From: Capnocytophaga cynodegmi DSM 19736
GTDB taxonomy: Bacteria > Bacteroidota > Bacteroidia > Flavobacteriales > Flavobacteriaceae
Assembly: GCF_000379185.1 (NCBI RefSeq)
Contig: NZ_KB900738.1
Coordinates: 1-64,000 of the forward strand
DNA: 64,000 nucleotides
Reading direction: 5' to 3'
Shown here: in pieces, positions 42,985-52,840 of the stretch
How positions within the stretch are numbered: the first letter of the stretch is position 1
How the letters are laid out: each line of letters begins with the position of its first letter
The notes under the pieces: model-generated
What the model saw: only the letters and a program-made list of their open reading frames with translations
What the model was told of the DNA's origin: nothing
Databases searched by the model: none
Program-made: the position numbers and the translations under genes

Positions 42985-44082
42985 ATGAAAGAAGAGGAAC
43001 TTCTGTACCTAATAGCTTTGAAAAAAACACCTCTGATAGGTGACATCACTGCCAAAAAACTCATTACTCACTTCAAAAGTGCGAAAAATATTTTTTCTCA
43101 AAAGAAAAGTACATTCGAAAACATTGATGGTATTGGAGAAAAAATTTCCCGAAACTTATTAAAATCAGAATACTTACACGAAGCAGAAACTGAACTAAAT
43201 CTCGCTCAGAAAAATAATATCAAAATTTGTTGCTTCACAGACGACGACTATCCTGATTTGTTAAAACAGTGTGTCGATGGTCCTATTTTTTTCTACCAAC
43301 GTGGTAATATTGATTTGAAAAACAAACGAATTTTAAGCATCGTTGGAACCCGAAATATAACTCCTTATGGAAAAGCCTTTTGCGAAAAACTAATAGAAGA
43401 TTTGGCTCCCTTAGATGTTGTGATTGTCAGTGGTTTTGCCTATGGCGTTGATATTACCGCTCACAAAGCTGCTATCGACCAAAACCTACAAACTATTGCT
43501 TGTTTGGCTCACGGGTTAAATATGGTCTATCCACAAGTACATAGTAAATATTGTGAGGCAATAGAAGAATATGGCGGATTCATTACAGATTTCGGATTTC
43601 AATGTAAATTTGATAGGAAAAATTTTCTCAGTCGCAACCGAATTATTGCAGGATTATCAGAAGCAACCATTGTTATTGAATCAGGTGCCAAAGGAGGAAG
43701 TCTGGTAACTGCAGATATTGCTTTCTCCTACAATCGTGAAGTTTTTGCTGTACCTGGAAGAGCAACAGACACTTATAGCGTGGGGTGTAATGATTTAATC
43801 CGCGTGGAAAAGGCTCGAATTTTAACATCCGCCAAAGATTTGTTATATCATCTGAATTGGGATAAACCTACATCAAAACCTATACAACAACAACTTTTTA
43901 TAGAACTTTCTTTTGAAGAAGAAAAAATCCATAATTACCTAAAAAACAACGGAAAACAGCAACTTGATATAATTGCTTTTGAATGTCAAATTCCTGTTTA
44001 TCAAACTTCTAATTTACTATTTCAACTTGAAATGAAGAATGTAATTCGCCCATTACCCGGTAAAATGTTTGAAGTTATATAA
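42985..44082 (+). CDS. dprA: DNA processing protein DprA
   Basis: DprA protects incoming single-stranded DNA and loads RecA during natural transformation. I choose ATG 42985 (365 residues, MKEEELLYLIALKK) rather than the frame's earliest start at 42859, which overlaps the M20 gene. Order: an N-terminal SAM/HhH-like region (about 1-65, with GIGEKISRNLL), the Rossmann core with VGTRNITPYG, SGFAYGVDITAHKAA, FLSRNRIIAGLS and ESGAKGGSLVTADIA, then a C-terminal winged helix (about 290-365). A hairpin at about 42916-42945 separates it from the previous gene. Confidence 0.94.
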   Translation: MKEEELLYLIALKKTPLIGDITAKKLITHFKSAKNIFSQKKSTFENIDGIGEKISRNLLKSEYLHEAETELNLAQKNNIKICCFTDDDYPDLLKQCVDGPIFFYQRGNIDLKNKRILSIVGTRNITPYGKAFCEKLIEDLAPLDVVIVSGFAYGVDITAHKAAIDQNLQTIACLAHGLNMVYPQVHSKYCEAIEEYGGFITDFGFQCKFDRKNFLSRNRIIAGLSEATIVIESGAKGGSLVTADIAFSYNREVFAVPGRATDTYSVGCNDLIRVEKARILTSAKDLLYHLNWDKPTSKPIQQQLFIELSFEEEKIHNYLKNNGKQQLDIIAFECQIPVYQTSNLLFQLEMKNVIRPLPGKMFEVI

Positions 44083-44091
44083 TTAAAAAAA

Positions 44092-44130
44092 AGAGTCAAA
44101 GACGAACGATTTTCTTTGGCTCTTGTTTTT
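44092..44130. terminator. dprA terminator (bidirectional)
   Basis: AGAGTCAAAGA (44092-44102) pairs with TCTTTGGCTCT (44113-44123) over 11 bp with one G-T; T tract on the plus strand and A8 ahead of the stem, allowing use from both sides (dprA and the convergent galE). Confidence 0.8.
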
Positions 44131-44242
44131 ACTAAAATCTCGCTATCTGCAACATAATCATCTTCATCATACAACACTACAAAAATTATCAATTTCAATA
44201 ATTTTATCTGATAATTATATAGTTTTCAATTGATTAAGATTA

Positions 44243-45265
44243 TTATTTACCTCTAACTTTCTTTTCCCATTTCCAAGCTGAAGCCATCGCTTCGTCCAAT
44301 GTAGATTTTGATTTCCAGCCGAGTACGTTATTAGCTTTATCCGTATTTGCGTAAGCAGCGGTAATATCACCCGCACGTCTACCCACGATTTGATAATTCA
44401 GTTTCTCGCCTGAAACTCGCTCAAAACTATTGATTACTTCCAAAACGCTACTTCCTGTTCCTGTTCCAACGTTGAAAACTTCGTAATTTTCAGTGTTTTT
44501 GCCTTCCAACAAGCGTTGTAGAGCCACCACGTGAGCTTTTGCCAAATCCACCACGTGAATATAATCACGAATACAAGTTCCGTCAGGTGTTGGATAGTCA
44601 TCACCAAAAACAGACAATTTTTCACGTAAACCGATACCTGTTTGGGTAATGAAAGGCACTAAATTTTGTGGAACTCCTATGGGCAATTCGCCAATTTCGG
44701 CAGAAGGATGTGCTCCAATCGGATTAAAATATCGTAAAGAAATTGCCTGTAAATGAGGGGTTACCTTACAAGTATCAGCAATGATTTCTTCCCCGATTTG
44801 TTTGGTATTTCCGTAAGGAGATTCCGCTTTTTTCACAGGTGCATTTTCTGTAATCGGAAGTTCATCAGCCTGACCGTAAACCGTACAAGATGAACTAAAT
44901 ATAAAATGTGCTTTTTCTTTTTTGCTTAATTCTTGCAGAAGATAAACCAAAGTCGTTAAGTTATTTTCATAATACAACAAAGGTTTTTCCACACTTTCTC
45001 CAACTGCTTTCGATGCTGCAAAGTGAATCATTCCAGCAATATCGTGATGTCTTTGGAAAAAATCAATAACTGCCTGTTTATCACGCAAATCGAACTTTTC
45101 AAAAATTGGCTTTTTCCCCGTGATGTTTACAATACGTGGAAGTACATCTTCCGATGAATTTGATAAATTATCAATAATAACTACTTCAAAACCTGAGTTT
45201 TGCAATTCTACTACTGTATGCGAACCGATAAATCCCAATCCGCCAGTTACAACTATTTTTTTCAT
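44243..45265 (-). CDS. galE: UDP-glucose 4-epimerase
   Basis: Interconverts UDP-glucose and UDP-galactose. The 340-residue extended SDR has the NAD motif VTGGLGFIGSHT at the N-terminus, the catalytic triad SSSCTVYG plus YGNTK (Tyr and Lys), and SLRYFNPIGAHPSAEIGE, the GalE-specific block. I start at ATG 45265; a TTG at 45274 would add three residues. Full length. A related UDP-GlcNAc epimerase activity cannot be excluded. Confidence 0.94.
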   Translation of the reverse strand: MKKIVVTGGLGFIGSHTVVELQNSGFEVVIIDNLSNSSEDVLPRIVNITGKKPIFEKFDLRDKQAVIDFFQRHHDIAGMIHFAASKAVGESVEKPLLYYENNLTTLVYLLQELSKKEKAHFIFSSSCTVYGQADELPITENAPVKKAESPYGNTKQIGEEIIADTCKVTPHLQAISLRYFNPIGAHPSAEIGELPIGVPQNLVPFITQTGIGLREKLSVFGDDYPTPDGTCIRDYIHVVDLAKAHVVALQRLLEGKNTENYEVFNVGTGTGSSVLEVINSFERVSGEKLNYQIVGRRAGDITAAYANTDKANNVLGWKSKSTLDEAMASAWKWEKKVRGK

Positions 45266-45299
45266 ATCTGTCAAAAATATATTTTATTTCCGTTTTTTT

Positions 45300-46142
45300 T
45301 TAAGATTTGCTGGTATCGCTCACAATATTGAGAACCCTTTGTGGGAAAGGAATTTCGATACCTTCAGCATCAAATCGTGTCTTAACTGATTCAATAGCAT
45401 TGAAATAGCAATCCCAATAGTCATCATTATTACACCAAAAACGTACCGAAATGTTTACCGAACTATCTGCCAATTCTTCAACAAAAACAGACGGAGCAGG
45501 TTCCTCAAAAGCACGTTTATCACTTTTGGCGATATCCAACAAAATTTCCTTAGCTTTCTGAAGGTCAGAATTATATCCAATGCCGACTAATACCTTAACC
45601 CTTCTTTTGTCTTCACGGGTATAGTTGATGATACTATCTCCAAAAAGAGGACCATTAGGGATGATAACTTCTTCATTATTAAATTTATTTAATGTGGTAG
45701 AAACCAACCCAATACGCTTTACAGTACCTCTTTCGCCTTTGGCTTCAATGTTATCTCCTACCTTAAAAGGTTTAAAAATCAATATCATAATCCCTCCTGC
45801 AAAATTTGATAAGGAACCTTGTAAAGCCAAACCAATAGCAACACCCGCACTGGCTAAAATGGCAAAAAATTGTGTTGCAGGAACCCCAATAATCTGAATA
45901 ATTATTAAAAACAATGCTATATGAAGAGTCCATTTAATTAATTGTAAAAGAAAGGTTTGTAAAGTAACATCAACCTCTCTTCTTATCATTAACTTTTTAG
46001 TGAGATTTAACAAAAAACGAATTATATATCTACCCGCAATAAAAGCGACGATTGCTCCAACTAATGCTGGAACAAAATTAATGAGTTCAGTAATCCACCC
46101 CTTCAATAATTTTTCAAAATCTTCTGCTGTAAAATGATTCAT
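45300..46142 (-). CDS. Small-conductance mechanosensitive channel (MscS family)
   Basis: A 280-residue MscS-type channel that opens under membrane tension during osmotic downshock. Three N-terminal membrane segments (about 20-42, 62-88, 92-118) end in the pore helix ASAGVAIGLALQGSLSNFAGG. The beta-domain shows FKVGDNIEAKGERGTV and EEVIIPNGPLFGDSIINYT, and the alpha/beta C-terminal domain follows. The spacing fits the minimal E. coli MscS size. Confidence 0.93.
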   Translation of the reverse strand: MNHFTAEDFEKLLKGWITELINFVPALVGAIVAFIAGRYIIRFLLNLTKKLMIRREVDVTLQTFLLQLIKWTLHIALFLIIIQIIGVPATQFFAILASAGVAIGLALQGSLSNFAGGIMILIFKPFKVGDNIEAKGERGTVKRIGLVSTTLNKFNNEEVIIPNGPLFGDSIINYTREDKRRVKVLVGIGYNSDLQKAKEILLDIAKSDKRAFEEPAPSVFVEELADSSVNISVRFWCNNDDYWDCYFNAIESVKTRFDAEGIEIPFPQRVLNIVSDTSKS

Positions 46143-46190
46143 TGTTTTTATTCTTATTCTATAATTAATTGTTATTATTCAAATGTAACT

Positions 46191-46409
46191 CTATTTCTTC
46201 AAAAAAATTAGAAAAAACGGAATGATAAACATTAGTACCAAACCCCAGCGAACTTGCTTTCGGTAATCTTTAAAATGAGCATAAAATACTGATATAAAGA
46301 CCAAAATTCCAAATAGTGAAAGTATAATATCGTAGTGAGGCAAATTAAAAAAACTGAAAAAAGTGAAACATAAAACCAAAAGGTAAAAAATATTCAATAC
46401 TCTTTCCAT
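46191..46409 (-). CDS. Small hypothetical membrane protein
   Basis: A 72-residue protein (start ATG 46409; an upstream TTG at 46433 is less likely) with three hydrophobic segments at about residues 3-20, 26-42 and 53-70 and a short basic loop HFKDYRKQVR. I do not recognise a family. It lies about 50 bp upstream of mscS on the same strand and could be co-transcribed. Confidence 0.6.
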   Translation of the reverse strand: MERVLNIFYLLVLCFTFFSFFNLPHYDIILSLFGILVFISVFYAHFKDYRKQVRWGLVLMFIIPFFLIFLKK

Positions 46410-46476
46410 AGCTATTTTAATTGGAGCAAACAAAAGTAATTAATTAATATTTATTTCACAAACCTATCAAAAAAAT

Positions 46477-46512
46477 AATTCAGCAAGAAAGATAATTCTC
46501 TCTTGCTGAATT
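46477..46512 (-). terminator. SPFH gene terminator
   Basis: AATTCAGCAAGA (46477-46488) pairs with TCTTGCTGAATT (46501-46512) over a 12-nt loop, followed on the minus strand by ATTTTTTT. Confidence 0.85.
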
Positions 46513-46533
46513 ACTTGTTATTAAATTTGAGTA

Positions 46534-47454
46534 TTATGAGTTCTTATCCTTATTTTTCATTTTTTCTGCAATCTGATTTGATGCAGTAAATGAAGTAATC
46601 ATATTATTAAGCATATCACTTCCTGCTTGTGGAGAATTTGGCAACAGAATTAAATTGCTGTTAGTTTCTTGACCTACAGCCTGTAATGTATCATAATGTT
46701 GCGTAACCACAATCAATGCTGATGCTTCTTGTGAACTGATACCCACTTTGTTAAGTACATCAACACTTTCCACTAAACCACGAGCAATCTCTCGGCGCTG
46801 GTCGGCGATACCTTGCCCTTGTAAACGCTTACTTTCGGCTTCGGCTTTTGCCTTTTCTACAATCAAAATACGTTGTGCATCTCCTTCATACTGAGCAGCA
46901 ACTTTCTCACGTTCAGCAGCATTAATCCTATTCATCGCGGCTTTTACCTGTGCATCGGGGTCAATATCTGTTACCAAAGTTTTTATGATATCATACCCGT
47001 ATGTTTCCATAGCTTCTTGAACCTCACGCTTTACAGCAATGGCGATATCATCTTTCTTAACAAAAACATCATCTAAACGCATTTTTGGAACTTCGGCACG
47101 TACCACATCGAACACGTAACTAGTTATCTGATCGTGAGGATATTCCAACCTGTAAATAGCATCATAAACTTTATCTTTAATTACCACATACTGTACCGAA
47201 ACTTTTATTTTCACGAAAACATCATCAAGTGTTTTTGTTTCCACAATAACATCTAACTGCTGAATTTTCAAACTGATACGTGCAGCTACTTTATCAATTA
47301 TTGGAATTTTTATCTGCAACCCCGAATGACGAATACTTTGAAATTTACCAAAACGCTCAACTGAAACGGCGGTTTGTTGCTTCACCGTAAAAAATGCTCC
47401 TAAAACAATGATTAGGATAATAGCAAAAGGAATAAATGTTGTTAACTCTCCCAT
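46534..47454 (-). CDS. SPFH/band 7 (stomatin-like) protein
   Basis: A 306-residue membrane-anchored protein: one N-terminal transmembrane helix (about 6-24), then a band-7/SPFH domain (about 25-180; QTAVSVERFGKFQSIRHSGL, QQLDVIVETKTLDDVFV) and a coiled-coil rich in Ala/Glu/Lys (about 180-240) leading to a variable tail. Relatives form ring- or cage-like oligomers in membrane microdomains and assist proteases such as HflB/FtsH. No NfeD partner gene is adjacent. The specific role is unknown. Confidence 0.9.
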   Translation of the reverse strand: MGELTTFIPFAIILIIVLGAFFTVKQQTAVSVERFGKFQSIRHSGLQIKIPIIDKVAARISLKIQQLDVIVETKTLDDVFVKIKVSVQYVVIKDKVYDAIYRLEYPHDQITSYVFDVVRAEVPKMRLDDVFVKKDDIAIAVKREVQEAMETYGYDIIKTLVTDIDPDAQVKAAMNRINAAEREKVAAQYEGDAQRILIVEKAKAEAESKRLQGQGIADQRREIARGLVESVDVLNKVGISSQEASALIVVTQHYDTLQAVGQETNSNLILLPNSPQAGSDMLNNMITSFTASNQIAEKMKNKDKNS

Positions 47455-47544
47455 AGATTCTTGATTTTAAAAATTTCACTTGGCTAATGTACAAAATTCT
47501 TAAAAACTTGCAAATATTCCTAATGAAATTTAACTTTTTAATTT

Positions 47545-48966
47545 CTAAATATTTTCCTCTTTCTTCAAAAAATGATATAATAATCGAATGCCCACACCAG
47601 TTGCACCTGCTTTAAAATAACGATAAGGAGCTGTAAGAAAGGCTGTTCCTGCAATATCTATATGCAACCAAGGATAGTTAGTGAAGTGTTCCAAGAATTT
47701 TCCGGCGGAAGAAGCTCCACCTTCAGGTTTACCCAAATTTTTAATGTCGGCAATAGGCGACTCTAAATCTTCTGCAAATTCATCCCAGAAAGGAAGTTCT
47801 GTCAATCTTTCAAATACCATTTCCCCAGATTGTTGCAAACTTTGCTTAATTTCTGTGGAAGCATTCCCCATAAAAGCACTTCCGTAATGACCTGTAACCC
47901 GAGCAGCTGCACCAGTCAGTGTTGCCAAATCAATCACTATTTTAGGATTCAAGTTCTGAGCGTACACCAAAGCATCTGCCAAAATAAGACGACCTTCCGC
48001 ATCTGTATTTTTCACCTCTACGGTAGTGCCGTTCATCATTGTGAGCACATCATCAGATACAAAAGCGTTACTATTAATTCGGTTATCTGTTGCAGGAATT
48101 AATCCTATAACGTGAATAGGTAATTTATTTTGAGCCACAGCACAAAGTAATCCAACCACAGCAGCAGCTCCTGCCATATCCGATTTCATCGTATCCATAT
48201 AGCTACCAGGCTTCACGTTATATCCTCCTGTATCATAAACGACTCCTTTTCCTACAAAAATATAAGGCTGTTGATTTTTAGCGTTTTGCGGTCTCCACGT
48301 CAGAATATTAAATGTTGGTGGCACATCACTTCCAGCATTAACACCAAGTAATCCTCCCATTCTGAGTTTCTTAATTTGTGATTTACTTAGCACATTAACG
48401 TCAAATCCGTAGTGATTTCCTAAAGCCTGAATTTCTTCTGAAAAACGTGTTGTTGTTAAAACAGAAGGCGGCTCATTTACCAAATCACGAGCAATAGAAA
48501 CCGTTTCCAACAAGCCAACAAGTTCATCTATCTTAGTTTCGTCAATTTCTGCGTAAATCTGAATATCTTTTTCCTTTTTATCTTCTTCTTTGGTTTTGTA
48601 CTTCGTAAAATGATAATCTCCTAAAAGCATTCCTTCCAGAGTCGTCAAAGTAATCTGCTCTCCCACTGTTGAAACAAGACTTACTGTAGAATAATCTTCT
48701 TTTTTTAACAAAGTAAGAATCTCATTTCCAAGAATTCTCACTTTTTCATTGGTAACACTCTGTTTTTCTGAATTCTCCAAGAACAAAGCAATTATCAAAG
48801 GTTGTTCCAATGTTGGAATTGAAATAACAACATTTTTCTTCTTCTCAAAATACTTTTCAAGATACGGATAAAGTGTAGCTGGTAGACTGTTCAAACTTTC
48901 TGTAAGATATACCGTTACATCTACAGGTTGTTCTTCGTTGATGTTTTTAAACGATTGAATTTTCAT
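47545..48966 (-). CDS. pepA: Leucyl aminopeptidase (M17)
   Basis: A 473-residue cytosolic M17 metallopeptidase releasing N-terminal amino acids. The catalytic domain (about 170-473) shows VGKGVVYDTGGYNVKPG (metal-binding Lys and Asp), MKSDMAGAAAV, and the family signature NTDAEGRLILADAL. TGAAARVTGHYGSAFMGN and the C-terminal TGVGIRLL follow. The N-terminal macro-like domain is diverged. pepA is used as a family label; PepA-style DNA-binding roles are not implied. Confidence 0.94.
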   Translation of the reverse strand: MKIQSFKNINEEQPVDVTVYLTESLNSLPATLYPYLEKYFEKKKNVVISIPTLEQPLIIALFLENSEKQSVTNEKVRILGNEILTLLKKEDYSTVSLVSTVGEQITLTTLEGMLLGDYHFTKYKTKEEDKKEKDIQIYAEIDETKIDELVGLLETVSIARDLVNEPPSVLTTTRFSEEIQALGNHYGFDVNVLSKSQIKKLRMGGLLGVNAGSDVPPTFNILTWRPQNAKNQQPYIFVGKGVVYDTGGYNVKPGSYMDTMKSDMAGAAAVVGLLCAVAQNKLPIHVIGLIPATDNRINSNAFVSDDVLTMMNGTTVEVKNTDAEGRLILADALVYAQNLNPKIVIDLATLTGAAARVTGHYGSAFMGNASTEIKQSLQQSGEMVFERLTELPFWDEFAEDLESPIADIKNLGKPEGGASSAGKFLEHFTNYPWLHIDIAGTAFLTAPYRYFKAGATGVGIRLLYHFLKKEENI

Positions 48967-48988
48967 ACTTTTTCTTTTTCAAAATTAC

Positions 48989-49016
48989 AAAAAAAGACGA
49001 TGCATTACATCGTCTT
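48989..49016 (-). terminator. Terminator after the DUF5606 gene
   Basis: AAGACGATG (48994-49002), 5-nt loop, CATCGTCTT (49008-49016); on the minus strand a T run follows. It separates the def-DUF5606 transcript from pepA. Confidence 0.85.
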
Positions 49017-49024
49017 ATAATAAA

Positions 49025-49459
49025 TTATTCTTTAACAACTTCTTCTTTTTCAGAAACATTCTCTTCTTCTGAAGTTTCTTCCAGATACCCTTTTTCAAGA
49101 AGTAAGTTGTACCATTGTATTACTTTTTTGATATCGCTTACATACACACGATTTTCATCATAATTAGGCAAAACATTGAAGAAATATTCTTCCAATGCAG
49201 TATCATCAGATTTATGAGAAATACTTGTTTTTCCGTTATTTTCTTTCTCCTTAATATTTTTAAATACCTCTCTTAGAGGAACTTCTGTTTCCAATGTATA
49301 GATAGCAATTTCCGAGAGCAAACTCACATTACTTCGTATTCCTACTGAAATACGTTTTCCGTCCAGCAACGATGTAGCTAAAAATCCTGTACGTGTTTGC
49401 GATTCCAAATGATATAATCCTGGTTTGCCCGAAATGGCTAAAATTTTGTTTAAATTCAT
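49025..49459 (-). CDS. DUF5606 domain protein
   Basis: A 144-residue protein starting with the DUF5606 block LNKILAISGKPGLYHLESQTRTG, followed by DGKRISVGIRSNVSLLSEIAIYT and a C-terminal acidic low-complexity tail. The beta-rich N-terminal half looks like a small SH3-like or plug domain. Its function is not established. It lies 68 bp downstream of def on the same strand, a conserved pairing in Bacteroidota as far as I know. Confidence 0.8.
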   Translation of the reverse strand: MNLNKILAISGKPGLYHLESQTRTGFLATSLLDGKRISVGIRSNVSLLSEIAIYTLETEVPLREVFKNIKEKENNGKTSISHKSDDTALEEYFFNVLPNYDENRVYVSDIKKVIQWYNLLLEKGYLEETSEEENVSEKEEVVKE

Positions 49460-49527
49460 TTTCTTGTACTATAAAAATTAACTTCTTATTTCTTGTATAT
49501 CAAACTTTTATGTTTATAATTCCTTTC

Positions 49528-50115
49528 TTATCTCTTTTTCGCATCAGGGAAACGCATTCTGTAATCCACATTTACTTTCCCTTTGCTAATATCTGTAAGC
49601 TTTCCTTTCAACAATCGTTTTTTAAAAGCCGAAAGCTTGTCTGTGAATAAAATTCCCTCAATATGGTCGTATTCGTGTTGAATAATTCGTGCGGCAAGTC
49701 CATCAACCGTTAGCTCTTGAGGAACAAAATTTTCATCTAAATAACTAATTGTAAGTTGCTTATGTCTCAATATATCTTCCCTCACTCCAGGAATACTCAA
49801 ACAACCTTCATTGAAGCTCCACTTATCCCCTGTTTCTTCAATAATTTTAGCATTTATGAATGTTTTTCTAAAACTTTTTAGAAATTCCTGTTCTTCTGCA
49901 CTTAAATCCTCATCCTCTCCAAATGGTGATGCATCAATAACAAACAAACGAATTGGTAAACCAATTTGAGGAGCAGCCAACCCAACTCCGTGACTTGCTT
50001 CCATCGTCTCGAACATATTGGTTATCAATTCCTTCAAATTTGGATAATCTGCTGTAATATCTGTACCTACTTTTCTAAGTACAGCATCTCCATAAGCTAC
50101 AATAGGTAGAACCAT
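49528..50115 (-). CDS. def: Peptide deformylase
   Basis: Removes the formyl group from nascent proteins. The 195-residue enzyme has all three motifs: GVGLAAPQIG (motif 1), EGCLSIPG (motif 2, Cys metal ligand) and QHEYDHIEG (motif 3, HExxH). A 20-residue insertion rich in Glu/Asp after ASPFGE lies between motifs 1 and 2. A minus-strand -7 box TACTTTTG is at 50145-50138. Confidence 0.96.
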   Translation of the reverse strand: MVLPIVAYGDAVLRKVGTDITADYPNLKELITNMFETMEASHGVGLAAPQIGLPIRLFVIDASPFGEDEDLSAEEQEFLKSFRKTFINAKIIEETGDKWSFNEGCLSIPGVREDILRHKQLTISYLDENFVPQELTVDGLAARIIQHEYDHIEGILFTDKLSAFKKRLLKGKLTDISKGKVNVDYRMRFPDAKKR

Positions 50116-50190
50116 AGTTTTTCAGTATTAAAGACTGCAAAAGTAATAAATAAAGTTGATATTTGTAATATTACATACTCAAGTTTCTAA

Positions 50191-51468
50191 TTAATCTGAG
50201 AGCTTATCAGTTTCATCTTCCTTATTCTTAGCCTTTTTGATTACTCTATCTCCTTTTTTCAACGTTTTACCTACCAAGCTATAAGGTCCTACTATTATTT
50301 GCTCTCCTTTTTCAATTCCTGATAAAACTTCAATATTTGTATTATCCTGAATCCCAGTAGAAACGGCTTTTAGTTCTGCTTTTCCATCTTTTAAGACAAA
50401 AACCGCTTCTTGCCGTTTTTCGGCTTCCTCTTTTGGCGATTCAGGATTAATCTCTGACATTTTTTTAACAACTATGGCACTTATCGGCACCGCAAGTACA
50501 TCTTTCTTAGTTTCGGTAAGGATATCCACTGTGGCTGTCATTCCTGGTCGGAAAGGCGAATAACCAGCTTTTTTATCCTTTAACAAATCCTGATAGGAAC
50601 TTTCTTCAATACGAATTTTTACTTTAAAATTAGTAACTTGGTCAACACTCGTTGTTGCATTGGCTGTGTTTGCAATGTTAGTTACAGTTCCTTTGAAAAC
50701 TTTCTTCAAATATGCATCAACCTCAACATTAACACTATCTCCTACACTCACTTTAACTATATCGTTCTCATTTACATCAACTTCCACTTCCATACGGCTC
50801 AAGTCAGCAACACGCATAATTTCCGTTCCAGTCATTTGCACTGTACCAACCACACGTTCTCCCAACTCCACGCCAAGCTTAGAAATGGTTCCATCAGTTG
50901 GTGAAAAAATAGTTGTTTTTCTCAAATTATCCCTTGACTCTGTTACACTTGCCATTGCACTTTGAACATTGAAACGAGCTGATTCTCTGTTCGCTTTTGC
51001 AATATCATAGGCAGATGTAGCTTTTTCCCAATCTGATTTTGAAATCACACCTTTTTCATATAAAACTTTGCTACGCTTGTAGCTTTCCTCGCTTTCTTTT
51101 AAACTTGCTTCAGCTTGTTGTAATGAGGCTTTCACGGTCTCAAGCCCTGCAATACTTCTGCTCACAACAGATTCATACACATTGGGATTGACACGCACCA
51201 AAAGGTCCCCTTTTTTTACCATTTGTCCCTCAACTACAGGAAGCTCAATAATCTCACCTGAAACTTCGGAAGATAATTTGATTTCCAATTCAGGCTGAAT
51301 TTTACCCGTTGCCGAAACCTTTTGCGTTAGCGTTTTCAATAAAACCTCCTGAGTTTCCACTTCTTTGCCTTCTGGCTCACCTCCAAACCATCCAGCTTTT
51401 TTGCCAACAATTAGCAATATTAAGCCCAAAACAATAGCTATTATTATGAATAAAGTCTTTCTTTTCAT
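50191..51468 (-). CDS. Efflux RND/ABC periplasmic adaptor (HlyD/MacA-like)
   Basis: A 425-residue membrane fusion protein linking an inner-membrane pump to a TolC channel. One N-terminal membrane anchor (about 5-22), then the biotinyl-lipoyl half-motif ELPVVEGQMVKKGDLLVRVNP, a long coiled-coil hairpin (about 95-190), the second lipoyl half IFSPTDGTISKLGVELGE and the beta-barrel and MP domains. Its shape is closest to MacA-like adaptors. It follows the TolC gene by 58 bp; no pump gene (MacB or RND) is adjacent downstream, where def lies on the same strand. Confidence 0.9.
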   Translation of the reverse strand: MKRKTLFIIIAIVLGLILLIVGKKAGWFGGEPEGKEVETQEVLLKTLTQKVSATGKIQPELEIKLSSEVSGEIIELPVVEGQMVKKGDLLVRVNPNVYESVVSRSIAGLETVKASLQQAEASLKESEESYKRSKVLYEKGVISKSDWEKATSAYDIAKANRESARFNVQSAMASVTESRDNLRKTTIFSPTDGTISKLGVELGERVVGTVQMTGTEIMRVADLSRMEVEVDVNENDIVKVSVGDSVNVEVDAYLKKVFKGTVTNIANTANATTSVDQVTNFKVKIRIEESSYQDLLKDKKAGYSPFRPGMTATVDILTETKKDVLAVPISAIVVKKMSEINPESPKEEAEKRQEAVFVLKDGKAELKAVSTGIQDNTNIEVLSGIEKGEQIIVGPYSLVGKTLKKGDRVIKKAKNKEDETDKLSD

Positions 51469-51526
51469 AGTTTTATCAACTTAAGGACAATTTTTATTAA
51501 TATGAAAATCTCAAAATAATTATTCT

Positions 51527-52840
51527 CTATCTATTGATATTCAATCCATTAAAATAATATTGCAAAACTTTTATTTTAAATATATATTGATATTTCGCTC
51601 TAATACTTTCATTTTCAGCATTCTCATACTGATATTTTGCTTGATTAAAATCAAAAGTATTCATCAAGCCTACTGCGTGACGTTCGTTAGCATAAACGTA
51701 CGATTGTTTCTTAGCCTGTAAGGTTTTCTCTGTAGCTTCAAATAATTTTTTAGCATTTGATGCATCTGTATAAGCCTGATATACATTCTTTTCTATAGTG
51801 AGTTCTGCCTGTTGCTTATTCCATTGACTTCTGAGTAAATTGATTTCCTGACGTTTGATGTTTCCTACTGTTGAAAAGCCGTTGAATACTGGAATTGTGA
51901 GAGATAGCCCCGCGTACATTCCTTTATTTTGGTCTATCTGTCTCCAAAAATTTTCAGGATAATTTTTCGACCAACGTGAGTTATATCCCCATTGTGCAGA
52001 AAGTCTTGGAGAGTATGCAGAACGAGCCAACTTCAAATTACTTTCTGCTAAATCCACATTTGCTTGAGCAATTTTCACATCTTGAGTGACTTCTTTCGCT
52101 CTTTCAAGAATTTCAGTTGGAGTTTTTGAAAGAATATCTGTTATAGGAATTTCGAGAGATGTATCTGCGATTTGAAAATCCTGATAATTTTTCAGCAATA
52201 GCAACTGAGCCAATCCCATTTTTGAAATAAAAAGAGCATTTTCGGTAGCAATAATTTGTTGTTCCTGCGAAAAAAACTGCGATTCAGCCTCATATAAATC
52301 CCCTTTAGGCAAAGAACCCGCTTCGATTAAGTCCTGAGTTTTTTTCAAATTTTCTTTAGAAACTTCAAGCTGAATATTTAATTTTTTAATTTGTTCTTTG
52401 TTGGATAAAATTTCAAGATATGCATTGATTATCATCAAAATAATATCATCTTTCATTTTATCAAGTTTATACTGAGATGCTATCTTATTAAGCTCTGCAA
52501 GTTTTAATCTACGCCAATTCTGCAAACCAGCAAAAACCGTTACATCGATATTTACCCCTCCAGAAGCTGATTGAAAAAAAGCATTTTCATACTGGTTGGT
52601 AACAGGATTAATGTTCTTTCCCTCATTAAGATTGTAAGTGACATTCCCATTGAATGAAGGAAAAAAAGCACCTCTTGCCTGTAATTTATCAATATCAGTC
52701 GTTTTTAAATCAATTTCTGATTGTTTGATAGATATGTTATTTTGCAGGGCATATTCAATACAGTCTTCCAAAGTCCAAAGTTTTTGCGAATGTATTGAAA
52801 AAGATGATATTAGTAAAAATATAAACAATAAATTCTTCAT
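51527..52840 (-). CDS. TolC-family outer-membrane efflux protein
   Basis: A 437-residue TolC-like protein. I start at ATG 52840, which yields a clean signal peptide (KNLLFIFLLISSFSIHS) ahead of QKLWTLEDCIEYALQNN, the standard N-terminal motif; a longer start at 52897 would bury the signal. Two OEP repeats (about 25-215 and 235-430) provide the alpha-barrel and beta-barrel. The second gene of the operon is the adaptor at 50191-51468. Confidence 0.92.
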   Translation of the reverse strand: MKNLLFIFLLISSFSIHSQKLWTLEDCIEYALQNNISIKQSEIDLKTTDIDKLQARGAFFPSFNGNVTYNLNEGKNINPVTNQYENAFFQSASGGVNIDVTVFAGLQNWRRLKLAELNKIASQYKLDKMKDDIILMIINAYLEILSNKEQIKKLNIQLEVSKENLKKTQDLIEAGSLPKGDLYEAESQFFSQEQQIIATENALFISKMGLAQLLLLKNYQDFQIADTSLEIPITDILSKTPTEILERAKEVTQDVKIAQANVDLAESNLKLARSAYSPRLSAQWGYNSRWSKNYPENFWRQIDQNKGMYAGLSLTIPVFNGFSTVGNIKRQEINLLRSQWNKQQAELTIEKNVYQAYTDASNAKKLFEATEKTLQAKKQSYVYANERHAVGLMNTFDFNQAKYQYENAENESIRAKYQYIFKIKVLQYYFNGLNINR

